Shown here piece after piece: positions 8,318 through 16,265 of a DNA stretch of 64,000 bases (position 1 is its first letter; each line of letters opens with the position of its first letter). A program made the translations under genes and the position numbers. The DNA lies in assembly GCF_002846365.1 (NCBI RefSeq), contig NZ_PJMW01000002.1, positions 2,604,001 to 2,668,000 on the forward strand. The letters run 5' to 3'. The notes under the pieces are model-generated. The model made no database searches and had not been told where the DNA came from. It saw only the letters and a program-made list of their open reading frames with translations. The stretch comes from Nocardia fluminea (GTDB lineage Bacteria > Actinomycetota > Actinomycetes > Mycobacteriales > Mycobacteriaceae).

Positions 8318-8427
8318 TGGCCCGCGAGATCGGCTATTGCGAAGAACGGCCACCGAGCTGAGACACAATGGCCCGTCAGTGCGAAGGGTCGGGATGCGCC
8401 GGACTGCGTCCGCGATGGATTAATGGG

Positions 8428-8762
8428 ATCGACGCGATCACCGAGCACCAGCCCGCCGCCGAGATGGCCCGAACCCACCCCGCCGAATATGAAACCCTCA
8501 CCCGCCAGCCTGGTTTCATCGCCTACCGACTAGCCAAACCGGCCACCAGCGATGGTGGGATCGACGACGATGCCTGACGTGCTAAATCCGTCGTGGCGAA
8601 CTCCCCGCATTTTCCAGTGCTCGTCGTCAGCGGGCCCCGGGATCGGGCAAGTCCACCCTCGCTCACACCCTGGCCACGGAAATGGGTGTACTGGCGATCA
8701 TCCGAGATGAGCTCAAACAGGGCATGGTCCAGGCCACCACAGACCGAGTCACCGACTACGAC
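8428..8762 (+). pseudogene. Decayed partial copy of the methyltransferase 3' end and kinase 5' end
   Basis: This stretch matches 6664-6994 at roughly nine bases in ten. It keeps the last ~45 codons of the methyltransferase, its stop and the start of the kinase. In the copy, a 3-base and a 1-base deletion around the Walker A codons shift the frame, and homology ends abruptly at 8762. It is therefore a non-functional remnant of a duplication, or of a second related cluster. It lies less than 1 kb from the integrase gene. Confidence 0.85.
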
Positions 8763-8804
8763 GTCTGTCCGTTGTACATCCCTTCGGAAGTGCTTGGGCG
8801 CCCG

Positions 8805-9218
8805 CTAACGATCCGTGCGTGTCGGGTCACTTCGGTGCAGACGAGCGCTTGCCGCGTTGCGCGTCGCGTCGATTTGGCGATCGTTGGCGCACGCGCGGTA
8901 CCACAAATCGTGCGCCACCAGATAGGTCGGATCGGCGGTGACCGGGTTCTCGGAAGCCGCACCTGTCGTGCTACCGCACCGAGTGCATGGGAACGCAGAC
9001 GACGAATCCAGGAATCGAGCCAGTTTCTCCTGGAAATTCGCCGGATGACCCATGCTGTCTACTCCGACATCGAGTGCGTGCCCGCAGGCGAACCGCATGG
9101 GTACCCAGAACAGCTCCGTGGGGTCGGTCGTTGGTAGTTGTGCGTCGGACCGAAGTCCTTGCTGCTGACCCCATCGCGCGCGCTGCCGTGCCTGCTCGTC
9201 CGGTACTGATCCCGTCAC
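8805..9218 (-). CDS. Hypothetical protein with zinc-ribbon-like cysteines
   Basis: The GTG at 9218 follows GGGAGGT at ideal spacing and gives 137 residues; a longer start up to 9317 is open but has no ribosome binding site. The core contains VPMRFACGHALDVGV and PCTRCGSTTGA, so Cys-x-His and Cys-x2-Cys could bind zinc. A hydrophobic-aromatic segment (YLVAHDLWYRACAN) follows. The C-terminus is basic and may be extended. It lies downstream of the integrase in the same direction and may be element cargo. Confidence 0.5.
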   Translation of the reverse strand: MTGSVPDEQARQRARWGQQQGLRSDAQLPTTDPTELFWVPMRFACGHALDVGVDSMGHPANFQEKLARFLDSSSAFPCTRCGSTTGAASENPVTADPTYLVAHDLWYRACANDRQIDATRNAASARLHRSDPTRTDR

Positions 9219-9412
9219 CACTACCTCCCGATATGTCGTATTCGGTCCACCCGCATCATCGACCCATACAGATACGCAGCTGCGACGATAGGCGTTGCGT
9301 CTCCCTACAGCGCGCACGAATCCGTTTGCAGCCGAGGGTACGCACTGCCAACTAGCCGCCTACGGTGCGGTGAAGTTGGCCACCGATATGCGATCCCGAT
9401 ACCGGAAGGGCA

Positions 9413-10741
9413 TCAGTCCGGCTGGCCGGTCAGCGCGTTATCGACGATATCGGCGGCCACCTTGTGCGGACGACCTCGCTCCAAGTAGTACTTCTGGGCC
9501 GTGGACACATCGGCCTGGCGCAGGACGTCGGCGGTGATGCGGGCCGACAAGCCGGCGTCATCGAGGATGGTGGCCATGGCGTGACGGAAGCTGTGCGCGG
9601 TGATGTCCTCGGCAATGCCGAGTGCCTCGCGAACGCGCTGCCATGCGTGTCCAACGTTCTGTGGGTCGCGCAAGGTCCACACCGCGGACGGGAACACCAG
9701 ATCCAGGTCGTCGGTTCCTGGTCGTGGAGGTGATGTGAGGCGTCGTTCCGCCAGGGCGGCCTTGCGCAGCCTGAGTACTTCCACGGCGAACTCGGGCAGT
9801 GCCGTGGTGCCGGGGCGGTTTTTCGGGTCTTCCTCTCTCGTATCGCGGACAAGCCCTTTGCCCGGAACTCGGACGACCTTGCCTGTGAGGCACAGCGTTT
9901 GCGCCTCCAGATCGATATCGGACCACAGCATCCCCAACATCTGGGATCGACGTAGTCCGGTGGCGGCGTAGACGGTGATGATGTCGACGAGGTCAGCGCC
10001 TTCGCAGTATTCGGCGACAGTGGGCGGGGTGTATGCCTTGACCGGTGTGCCACGCTGACGCTCGGCTTTCGAGAGTTTGCGTGGGCACGGGACCTGAGAG
10101 GTTCGCACGGCGCTGAGGATGAAGCGGAGTTGGTCGATGGTCAGGCCACCCGCGCCGCCGGTGCGGCCTTTGGGCGCGATGTTTCGGGCCAACTTGGTCT
10201 CGCGGACCGGGTTGGTCTGCATCGGTGTCCGGCGGACGGCGAACCCGAACATTCCGGAGAGCACGATGCGGCCCATCCTCATGGTCGAGGGCCCTTTGGC
10301 GTGGCCGACCTTGGTGAGGAAGGCCTCCACGACCGAGGTGGAGACTTCGAACAGTCGCCGCCCACCGAACGCGGTGTCGAACATGTCGGCGACCTCCTTG
10401 TAGCGAAGGAGCGTGCCCTCGGTTCTGCCCAGCGAGATGAGGTGTTCGCGATAGTGCTCCCACAGCTCTCGGACGGTCATCGAATCGGACAGTGCCTCGT
10501 CGAGTTCAGCACGGATGTCGACCGCGGCGCGCAGTACGGCTTCGAGTGCGCGTTGTCCGGTGCGGTCCGGGACCGCGCGGCCCTGAGCGCTGAGTTTGAG
10601 GGGAGACACGCGGGTGACCTCGCGTCGTCTGCCTGAAGTGTCGCGGACGTACACCCGTGCACTCCAGCGACCGGGAGAAATCTCGGTGAGCATGGGCTTG
10701 CCGGGGACGCCAAGAGGCCGTGGCGGTCTACCGCGCCTCAT
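9413..10741 (-). CDS. int: Tyrosine recombinase (phage-type integrase)
   Basis: The 442-residue protein has the three signatures of tyrosine recombinases: the first catalytic Arg in ATGLRRSQML, HSFRH near residues 383-387 (HxxR), and the nucleophilic Tyr in QKYYLERG near 418. The N-terminal half has an SAM-like DNA-binding domain (TVRELWEHYREHLISLGRTE). It integrates and, with an excisionase, excises the element. The start overlaps the end of the excisionase gene by 14 bp. I could not identify the att core: no tRNA gene is visible beside it. It marks the left edge of the element running to about 41.8 kb. Confidence 0.93.
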   Translation of the reverse strand: MRRGRPPRPLGVPGKPMLTEISPGRWSARVYVRDTSGRRREVTRVSPLKLSAQGRAVPDRTGQRALEAVLRAAVDIRAELDEALSDSMTVRELWEHYREHLISLGRTEGTLLRYKEVADMFDTAFGGRRLFEVSTSVVEAFLTKVGHAKGPSTMRMGRIVLSGMFGFAVRRTPMQTNPVRETKLARNIAPKGRTGGAGGLTIDQLRFILSAVRTSQVPCPRKLSKAERQRGTPVKAYTPPTVAEYCEGADLVDIITVYAATGLRRSQMLGMLWSDIDLEAQTLCLTGKVVRVPGKGLVRDTREEDPKNRPGTTALPEFAVEVLRLRKAALAERRLTSPPRPGTDDLDLVFPSAVWTLRDPQNVGHAWQRVREALGIAEDITAHSFRHAMATILDDAGLSARITADVLRQADVSTAQKYYLERGRPHKVAADIVDNALTGQPD

Positions 10742-11003
10742 CGTTGTCCTCCTGTGGTCGGTCGTTCAGGTCCGCCAGGGCGGTTTCGAGTGCGTCGATG
10801 TCCCAACGGAATTCCTTTCCGACTCGGATGGGTTTGGGTAGCCAGGTGTGCTTGCCTGGTTGGCGGGACCACCGGCGCAGCACTTCGGGATGGATGCCGA
10901 TGTGGGCGGCTGCGGATCGGGTGTTGACCCACCGGCGAAGCGGCGGAGGATGTGGGGTTGGGGGTTCATCGCTCACCGGCGTGCCTCCGGTCGTGGTCGG
11001 CAC
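10728..11003 (-). CDS. xis: Excisionase / MerR-type helix-turn-helix protein
   Basis: The small protein (91 residues from ATG 11003, 82 from a GTG at 10976) has a winged-helix DNA-binding pattern, VNTRSAAAHIGIHPEVLRRW and GKEFRWDIDALETALADL, typical of Xis and helix-turn-helix domain 17 proteins. It is encoded directly upstream of the integrase with an overlap, the usual arrangement for recombination directionality factors of actinobacterial elements. Confidence 0.85.
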   Translation of the reverse strand: MPTTTGGTPVSDEPPTPHPPPLRRWVNTRSAAAHIGIHPEVLRRWSRQPGKHTWLPKPIRVGKEFRWDIDALETALADLNDRPQEDNDEAR

Positions 11004-11476
11004 GGATTTCCGTATGCGCTCTGTCGGGCGCCGCGCACTAGAGGCGGGCGGAAATCGCCAAGAAGCGGTCCTGCCTTCGCGCGAGGTCGGCGACGAAGGT
11101 GGCGTGAGAAATGGTGTGAATATGGCCCGGCCGAGGTCGAGTCATAGCAAGGGTCAGACTGACTTCGGGCATTGCGAGGCCACCGGCGATCGGCGATGGT
11201 GGCGTGCGATGACGCCGCCGGAGAATGGTCGCGCCCACAGGGCGGGACGGGTGTCGAGTGAAATTTCATCGGGCATCATTTCTGCCCGATCAATGGCTCT
11301 TCCAACTACAAGGAAACACGACTTTCGCGGAGTTCGCCACCAAGTTCTTGCCGACACCTCGAAATTGCTGAACATTAGCCGTTGATTGTTGGGCGAGGCC
11401 GACCTGTGAAGGCTCACAAAGACCCGACCGGCGCGACAGGTCTGTCATCGCTGCGCCGGCCGGGAGTTGTTGGTGA
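11004..11476. other. Intergenic region with no supported gene
   Basis: The 473 bp between xis and the MmyB-type regulator contain no reading frame with a credible start and codon use. The right end must hold the promoter of xis-int on the minus strand. A GC-rich hairpin at 11428-11459 lies just past the regulator stop. Confidence 0.5.
11428..11459 (-). terminator. GC-rich hairpin after the MmyB-type regulator
   Basis: The arms CCGGCGC and GCGCCGG pair perfectly around an 18-base loop, about 18 bp downstream of the stop of the minus-strand regulator gene. There is no run of T, as is common for high-GC actinobacteria, so termination is only probable. Confidence 0.4.
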
Positions 11477-12304
11477 TCAGTCGAGTTCGGGTCCGGAGTA
11501 GGACTCTGGCGTGGCGGTGATCAGCCGGATGTGCTTGGCGACGATGCTGTCGGTGAGCGACAACTGGTAGGAGATTCCGCTGTGGTTGGTGCCGTGTGCG
11601 TGCAACAGGCACCGGGAGTCGCGGCCGCGGGAGACGTTCACGCTCGCTGCCCACAGTCGTTGAGCTTCACTGCTCGGGGCCAGCGCGGCTACGAGTTCTT
11701 TTGCCTGCACCGAAGTCCGGTGCCTGCCGAGCGCGGATTTCATCATCGCGACCGCCCAGGACCGTTCGCCGTCGGGATCGACGAGGACGGTCTCGGCGTG
11801 CTCGCTGAACATCCACACCGGTGCCGATCCAACGTCATCGATGCCGGTCAGTGCATCGGCGAACAAGTCGTTGCGCGACAACACATTCCACATCGGGTCG
11901 ATATAGGCGGCCAAGACTCCTCGGGCCTGGAAGCGTTCGAGGTTGACTGCCAACGCGGTCTCGGCTTGGACGTAGGTGCGAAGGTAGTGGGTCGGGGCCA
12001 GCGGGATATCGGGGAGGGCGAGATCATGCAGGTGCGCGGCCATCGCCTGGTCAGATCGGTAGCCGAGAATGACCCCTTCGAGGGTACTCAGCGACGGCTC
12101 GCGCTCGCCGCGTTCGATGCGCCCGAGGTGGACCGCGCTGAACCCGACCACATCTGCCGCCTCGTCACGAGTAAGGCCCAGATCTTCGCGGATCCACCGG
12201 CACGTCGTGCCGAGGTCTGGAATGGACACATCGGGTCGGGTCGGATCGCGTCGACGCCGTCGCCGCGTCCGATCCGAACGCCGAGAAATATCGTCCTTTT
12301 TCAT
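11477..12304 (-). CDS. XRE regulator with MmyB-like ligand-binding domain
   Basis: After a basic N-terminus (RRRRRRDP), residues about 28-85 form an XRE helix-turn-helix (LGLTRDEAADVVGFSAVHLG, RIERGEREPS). The remaining ~190 residues match the MmyB-like domain pattern found in Streptomyces and Nocardia (VLAAYIDPMWNVLSRNDLFA, SWAVAMMKSALGRH, LWAASVNVSRGRDSRCLLH, LTDSIVAKHI). The family has a PAS-like fold that may bind a small molecule. GGGGGAGATT precedes the ATG. It is divergent from the transfer operon and is the best candidate for its control, possibly through the inverted repeat at 12573-12613. Confidence 0.85.
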   Translation of the reverse strand: MKKDDISRRSDRTRRRRRRDPTRPDVSIPDLGTTCRWIREDLGLTRDEAADVVGFSAVHLGRIERGEREPSLSTLEGVILGYRSDQAMAAHLHDLALPDIPLAPTHYLRTYVQAETALAVNLERFQARGVLAAYIDPMWNVLSRNDLFADALTGIDDVGSAPVWMFSEHAETVLVDPDGERSWAVAMMKSALGRHRTSVQAKELVAALAPSSEAQRLWAASVNVSRGRDSRCLLHAHGTNHSGISYQLSLTDSIVAKHIRLITATPESYSGPELD

Positions 12305-12686
12305 AATCTCCCCCCCGGGAGCTAGTGGTGTAAGTCACAGGCTGAGATGTTTGAGGTGCGGTTTGCCTGTTGGTGATGGGTCCCTGTCTACCAGAAGGGT
12401 TTTCATGCGGCAAGTTTGCCGACTGCTTCGTGATTGCGGACGGCGGCGTTCGCCAAATATGCGGCGTCAGTAGAAGTTTCAATGTCGCCGGGACGCTTTC
12501 GGGCAGGCAAGTAAACACGGTGTTAATGAACCCGTTTCGGTCCTGTAGATGCGCCGCCAGCGTTGGTTCCTCTTAACTGATCATTTTAGATATATCCAAA
12601 CTGGATCAGTTAACGACCTAGCGGCCCAGTCGGTTTCATGGCTTGAATGGAAAGCGAAAGAAATTCCCTCCAAGAAAGGAAATCCT
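12305..12686 (+). promoter_or_regulatory. Divergent control region before the transfer operon
   Basis: This stretch between the divergent regulator and the first small gene of the operon holds no credible gene. It is locally AT-rich at 12570-12610 and contains a perfect 10-bp inverted repeat. It should carry the promoter for the whole plus-strand operon and perhaps an origin of transfer. Confidence 0.5.
12573..12613. repeat. Inverted repeat TTAACTGATC / GATCAGTTAA
   Basis: Two perfect 10-bp arms are separated by 21 bp of AT-rich DNA (TTTAGATATATCC within). The AT-rich setting is unusual for this window. It could be the operator of the MmyB-type regulator 270 bp away, or part of an origin of transfer. 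No T-run follows the second arm. Confidence 0.7.
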
Positions 12687-12794
12687 GTGGATCCGATCGT
12701 GATCGCGAGCTACATCAACGCCGGGCTGTCGCTGCTGGCCAACGGGGCTGCCCTGGCCAACCAGGTCCTCTACCTGGCGCTGACCTTCCTCTGA
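12687..12794 (+). CDS. 35-residue hydrophobic peptide
   Basis: A GTG follows AAAGGAAA at good spacing and opens a 35-codon frame, read VDPIVIASYI at the start and ending QVLYLALTFL. Almost the entire peptide is one membrane helix. It is the first gene of the transfer operon. It could be a pilin-like or assembly peptide, a regulator peptide, or a small toxin-like membrane protein; nothing in the sequence decides. Confidence 0.45.
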   Translation: MDPIVIASYINAGLSLLANGAALANQVLYLALTFL

Positions 12795-12944
12795 CGTTCT
12801 CGCTGTACGACACCGCCGCGCCAGGTCGAACACCGGCCGGCGGTGCCAGGCAGACACCGATTTGAATTCACGCCGCGCGCCATCAAATCCCGCTGCGGCA
12901 CAAACCCTCTGCTTCACCCTTCGACTAGAAAGGGTCGACCGGTC

Positions 12945-13841
12945 ATGCCCAAAAACACTCCGACCGCACGCACAACAGTCGCTCGCGGGCGAGATCGAAT
13001 CCCCGGTATTCGTCGAGCCAGCACCCTGCTGTTGGTGGCCGCGGTTCCGGTAGCTGTAGCGGTAGGGAACGCCGCCGCGGCCAGCGCCAACGGACCACTA
13101 TCCACTGTCGCAGACCAGGGTGGCGTCACCAGCCCAACCCAACCCGGTACCGAAACGCCCACGCCGCCACCAGCTCCCGAACCTGAACCTGAACCTGAGC
13201 CCGAACCGGCGCCGGTGGTGTACTACGAACAACCCCAGCAAGTGCGCACCGCACCGACCCGCCCTGCCCCCGAGGTGGACGAGCCGGTGGAGCCGGTGCG
13301 GATCGAAGAACTCCACCTGCCCGTTCCGGTGGAGCCGGTCGCGCCGATTACCCCGCCGGAGAACACGATCCGGATAGGGGAGTGGCAGACACCGAGCCCC
13401 GACTGGGTTCCGGTGGAAGTGCGCGACACCATCAACAACACCGCAGCAGGCGCCGAAGCGCAGATTGCAACCGCCCTTGACTCCGTCGGTATCCCGGCGG
13501 GGCGCTCCGATCGCGTCAGCGGCGCGGTGCTGGGAGGCGCGGGACTGGGCGGTGCGGCTGGTGCGACCGTGCTCGGCGCACCCGCGGCGGCGGTCGGCGC
13601 GACGGTGGGCGGGCTGATCGGCGGCACCGTCGGCGGGATCGCCGGTGCCGCACTAGGAATCGTGATCCCTGTCCCCATCATCGGACAAGCCACCAGCGGA
13701 GTCGCGGGTACCGCCCTCGGTGCTGCGGCCGGAGCCGCGGCAGGTGCGGCGATCCTCGGCGTACCCGCCGGTGCTGTCGGCGCGGCGGTCGGCGGGACGA
13801 TCGGTGCCGGGTTCGGCGCGGGCGTCGGAGTCGGTCAATGA
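12945..13841 (+). CDS. Secreted Pro-rich, Gly-zipper protein
   Basis: The 298-residue protein has a signal peptide (basic start, then LLLVAAVPVAVAVGNAAAAS), a Pro/Glu repeat region (alternating EPEP) near residues 70-90, and a long C-terminal glycine-alanine zipper (repeats of GAALG, GGTVGG, GAAAGAAAG) able to insert into or pack within membranes. AGAAAGGG precedes the ATG at 12945. The end overlaps the cutinase gene by 4 bp. The layout suggests a cell-envelope or outer-layer component of the transfer machine. I recognise no enzymatic motif. Confidence 0.65.
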   Translation: MPKNTPTARTTVARGRDRIPGIRRASTLLLVAAVPVAVAVGNAAAASANGPLSTVADQGGVTSPTQPGTETPTPPPAPEPEPEPEPEPAPVVYYEQPQQVRTAPTRPAPEVDEPVEPVRIEELHLPVPVEPVAPITPPENTIRIGEWQTPSPDWVPVEVRDTINNTAAGAEAQIATALDSVGIPAGRSDRVSGAVLGGAGLGGAAGATVLGAPAAAVGATVGGLIGGTVGGIAGAALGIVIPVPIIGQATSGVAGTALGAAAGAAAGAAILGVPAGAVGAAVGGTIGAGFGAGVGVGQ

Positions 13842-15070
13842 CCACGAGCGCCGCAGGTCATGTCGCCGCTGTCGTCGCCGCGATGGTGGGGGCGGCGGTA
13901 CTCACCGCCTCCTCACCTGCGGCCCCTGCGGTCGCGGTGCCGATCAATGGGTGCCCGGCCTTGTTCATCCTCGGTGTCCAGGGCACCGGCCAGTCGTCGC
14001 CGACCGCGGATCCGCTCGCTGACACCGGTGTCGTCGGATCGCTGATCGGGCCCGTCGCCAATGCGGTGCCAGCCCTCGTACAGCGGGCCTATATCGGCTA
14101 CGACGCCGGATTCGGCGGCATCGTCCCCGGTGGCGGCTCTGACCCGTATGTGTCCTCGGTGTCGGGCGCGCGGGCCAATCTCGACTCCGCTGCACGCCAC
14201 GTCGCGCAGGTGTGCCCGGACACGATGCTCGCCGGGATCGGCTACAGCCAGGGCGCCCAAGCGATGGCGAGCTTCGCACGTGATGTCGGCGCCGGAAACG
14301 GGCCCGTTGCGGCGGAGCGCGTCGCGGGGATCGCGTTGTATGCCAACCCCGATCGCGGCGAGCTCGAACCGGTCTTTCCTGGGAGGCCGGGCCAGATCGT
14401 GCCCGACCCCGCACCCGGCACGTCGGGAGCTGCGGTTTCGACCGTGCAGGTCCTCGCGGCCCCCGCGGGGGGTGCGGGCATCGCCACCACCGACCAGGGA
14501 TACGGAGCACTGGTCGGGCGGGTCGCCGATATTTGTAGCGACGGCGACCTCGCCTGCTCCGCTCCAGGTCAGGCCGCGGTCCTGCGGTTGGGGGCGCAGG
14601 TCTTCGCCCAAGCGGACCTGACCAACCCCCTCGCAGCTTTGTCCACTCTGGGTGCGTCGCTCTCGGAGGCGCTCGGTGAGGCATGGAACACCGTGATTCT
14701 TAACGACTTTCAGGTGGGCGCGGGAGGGGTCGACTATGCGCCGCAAGTTGATCTGGGGCAGCGGCTGGTCGATGCCGGTGACCCCCGCACATCCGTCACG
14801 GATCCGGGTGCGGCAGCTGCGCGATGGAATGAGATCAGCGCGACGGTCATGGCGAATCCGCTGGTGCTGTTGCCGAGGTTGCTCGCCCAGCTCGGTGGCG
14901 CGTGGGGCCAGCTCGCGGCCGAGAACGCCGAGCTGGTCAACCCCGCGACGTGGTTGCGGTTCGCCGACACGGTCGGGCGCCACAACGGCTATGCCTTGAC
15001 CGGCCAGTTGAACTCGGGCATCGCCTGGATGATCGCCCTCGCCCACGACATCGCGGGATCGCGCTCATGA
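13838..15070 (+). CDS. Secreted cutinase-family protein, catalytic triad preserved
   Basis: A signal peptide (VAAVVAAMVGAAVLTASSPA) is followed by a cutinase domain with CPALFILGVQGTGQS, the nucleophile motif GYSQGAQ (Ser137), the Asp motif CSDGDLAC and a His in GRHNGY (His382). Cutinase-like proteins of mycolate-bearing actinobacteria hydrolyse esters of envelope lipids. At 410 residues it is longer than single-domain cutinases and has a C-terminal helical extension. In a transfer operon it may loosen the mycolate layer. It is the only one of three adjacent hydrolase-like genes with an intact nucleophile. Confidence 0.82.
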   Translation: MTTSAAGHVAAVVAAMVGAAVLTASSPAAPAVAVPINGCPALFILGVQGTGQSSPTADPLADTGVVGSLIGPVANAVPALVQRAYIGYDAGFGGIVPGGGSDPYVSSVSGARANLDSAARHVAQVCPDTMLAGIGYSQGAQAMASFARDVGAGNGPVAAERVAGIALYANPDRGELEPVFPGRPGQIVPDPAPGTSGAAVSTVQVLAAPAGGAGIATTDQGYGALVGRVADICSDGDLACSAPGQAAVLRLGAQVFAQADLTNPLAALSTLGASLSEALGEAWNTVILNDFQVGAGGVDYAPQVDLGQRLVDAGDPRTSVTDPGAAAARWNEISATVMANPLVLLPRLLAQLGGAWGQLAAENAELVNPATWLRFADTVGRHNGYALTGQLNSGIAWMIALAHDIAGSRS

Positions 15071-16188
15071 CCAGCACCGGGGCGGACGAGTTCCGCGCGA
15101 ACACCACGATCGGGCCCGGCACCCCAGGCAAGATCCTGCGCACCCGCGAGGTCATCGTGCCGCACATCGCCGGTCTGCGGCGGGCATGGCAGGTGATCTA
15201 CACAACCAAAACCAGTTCTGGCATCCCGGTCCCCGCCTCAGGCATCGTGCTCGAGCCGGCACCGCCGACCGGTGGTGCGGTGATCAAACCCCCCTTGGTG
15301 GTGTACTGCCCAACCTTTCACGGCCTCGGTGGTCGGTGCGCTCCCTCTCAGCTGCTGGTCGAGGGCAACGAACCCGACACGAGCAGCATCGCCGCCGCGC
15401 TCGTGCAGGGATGGACGGTCGCGGTGCCCGACGGGATCGGCCTGGGCATCCACGGCGCCGGACCCCACCATTTCCTGGCAAAGCAGGCGGGCGCACATGC
15501 GGTGCTGGACCTGGCTCGCGCTGTCGGGTCCCAGCCTGCCGACGGCACTATCGAGGGTCCGGTAGCGGTCTGGGGCTACGCCGACGGAGGCCGGGTTGCC
15601 GCCGCAGCCGCAGAGTTTCAGCCCGCCTACGCTCCCGAGCTCGATCTTCGCGCAGTCGCGGCCGGTGCGGTAATCCGCGATCCCGGTGCGCTGATAAACA
15701 GCCTCGACGGCGGACCATGGTCGGGCCTGGCATTCGCCGGCATGGTCGGACTGGGCCGGGCTTACGCGCACCTTCCGGTCGATCACCTACTCACCGACCT
15801 CGGCGTGCGCGCGGTCCGCGCGGCTTCCGAGCTCGACCTGGCGACGTTGCTGGTGGAGTTTCTGCATCCCCTCGCTACATGGTGTGAGCGCCCCGACCCC
15901 TGGAACGACCCGGTCTGGAACTACGTCCTCACCCACGAAACCCTGGGCACCTTTACACCCTTGGTGCCGATCCACCTGTACCACGGGCTGCTCGACGGGC
16001 TGGTGCCGATCGAGTCCGGACGCGAACTGTTCGCCGAGTACAGCTCCCGCGACGTCGCGGTGTCCTGGTCGGAATTCGACGTCACCCACCTCGGCGCAGC
16101 TGACCTCGGAGTCCCTGACGTCCTGACCACCTTCCGGGCGGGATTCGCCAGACCACCACGCCATCAAGGCCCCAACCCGACCAACTGA
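15067..16188 (+). CDS. Secretory-lipase-family protein with nucleophile Ser replaced by Ala
   Basis: The 373-residue protein matches the LIP (secretory lipase) family: PLVVYCPTFHGLGGRCAPSQ, VPDGIGLGIHGAGPH, WGYADGGRVAAAA and LYHGLLDGLVPIESG. The family nucleophile motif GYSxGG is here GYADGG, so Ala172 stands for Ser. The Asp (HGLLDG) and His (FDVTHLG) positions remain. No N-terminal signal peptide is seen from the ATG at 15067, which overlaps the cutinase stop as ATGA. It is probably not a hydrolase and may act as a binding or scaffold protein. Confidence 0.75.
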   Translation: MTSTGADEFRANTTIGPGTPGKILRTREVIVPHIAGLRRAWQVIYTTKTSSGIPVPASGIVLEPAPPTGGAVIKPPLVVYCPTFHGLGGRCAPSQLLVEGNEPDTSSIAAALVQGWTVAVPDGIGLGIHGAGPHHFLAKQAGAHAVLDLARAVGSQPADGTIEGPVAVWGYADGGRVAAAAAEFQPAYAPELDLRAVAAGAVIRDPGALINSLDGGPWSGLAFAGMVGLGRAYAHLPVDHLLTDLGVRAVRAASELDLATLLVEFLHPLATWCERPDPWNDPVWNYVLTHETLGTFTPLVPIHLYHGLLDGLVPIESGRELFAEYSSRDVAVSWSEFDVTHLGAADLGVPDVLTTFRAGFARPPRHQGPNPTN

Positions 16189-16191
16189 CGC

Positions 16192-16226
16192 GCCTGCCCG
16201 CGCCACCCCCTCCGGCGCGGGCAGGC
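16192..16226 (+). terminator. Strong GC hairpin between lipase-like and second cutinase-like gene
   Basis: Arms GCCTGCCCGCGCC and GGCGCGGGCAGGC pair perfectly over 13 bp around a 9-base loop, starting 3 bp after a stop codon. No T-run follows. In this context it may terminate or attenuate the operon, or protect the upstream mRNA. Confidence 0.6.
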
Positions 16227-16265
16227 CGAGCCCACTCGCTCGACACCGAAAGGAAGCCGAATCCG

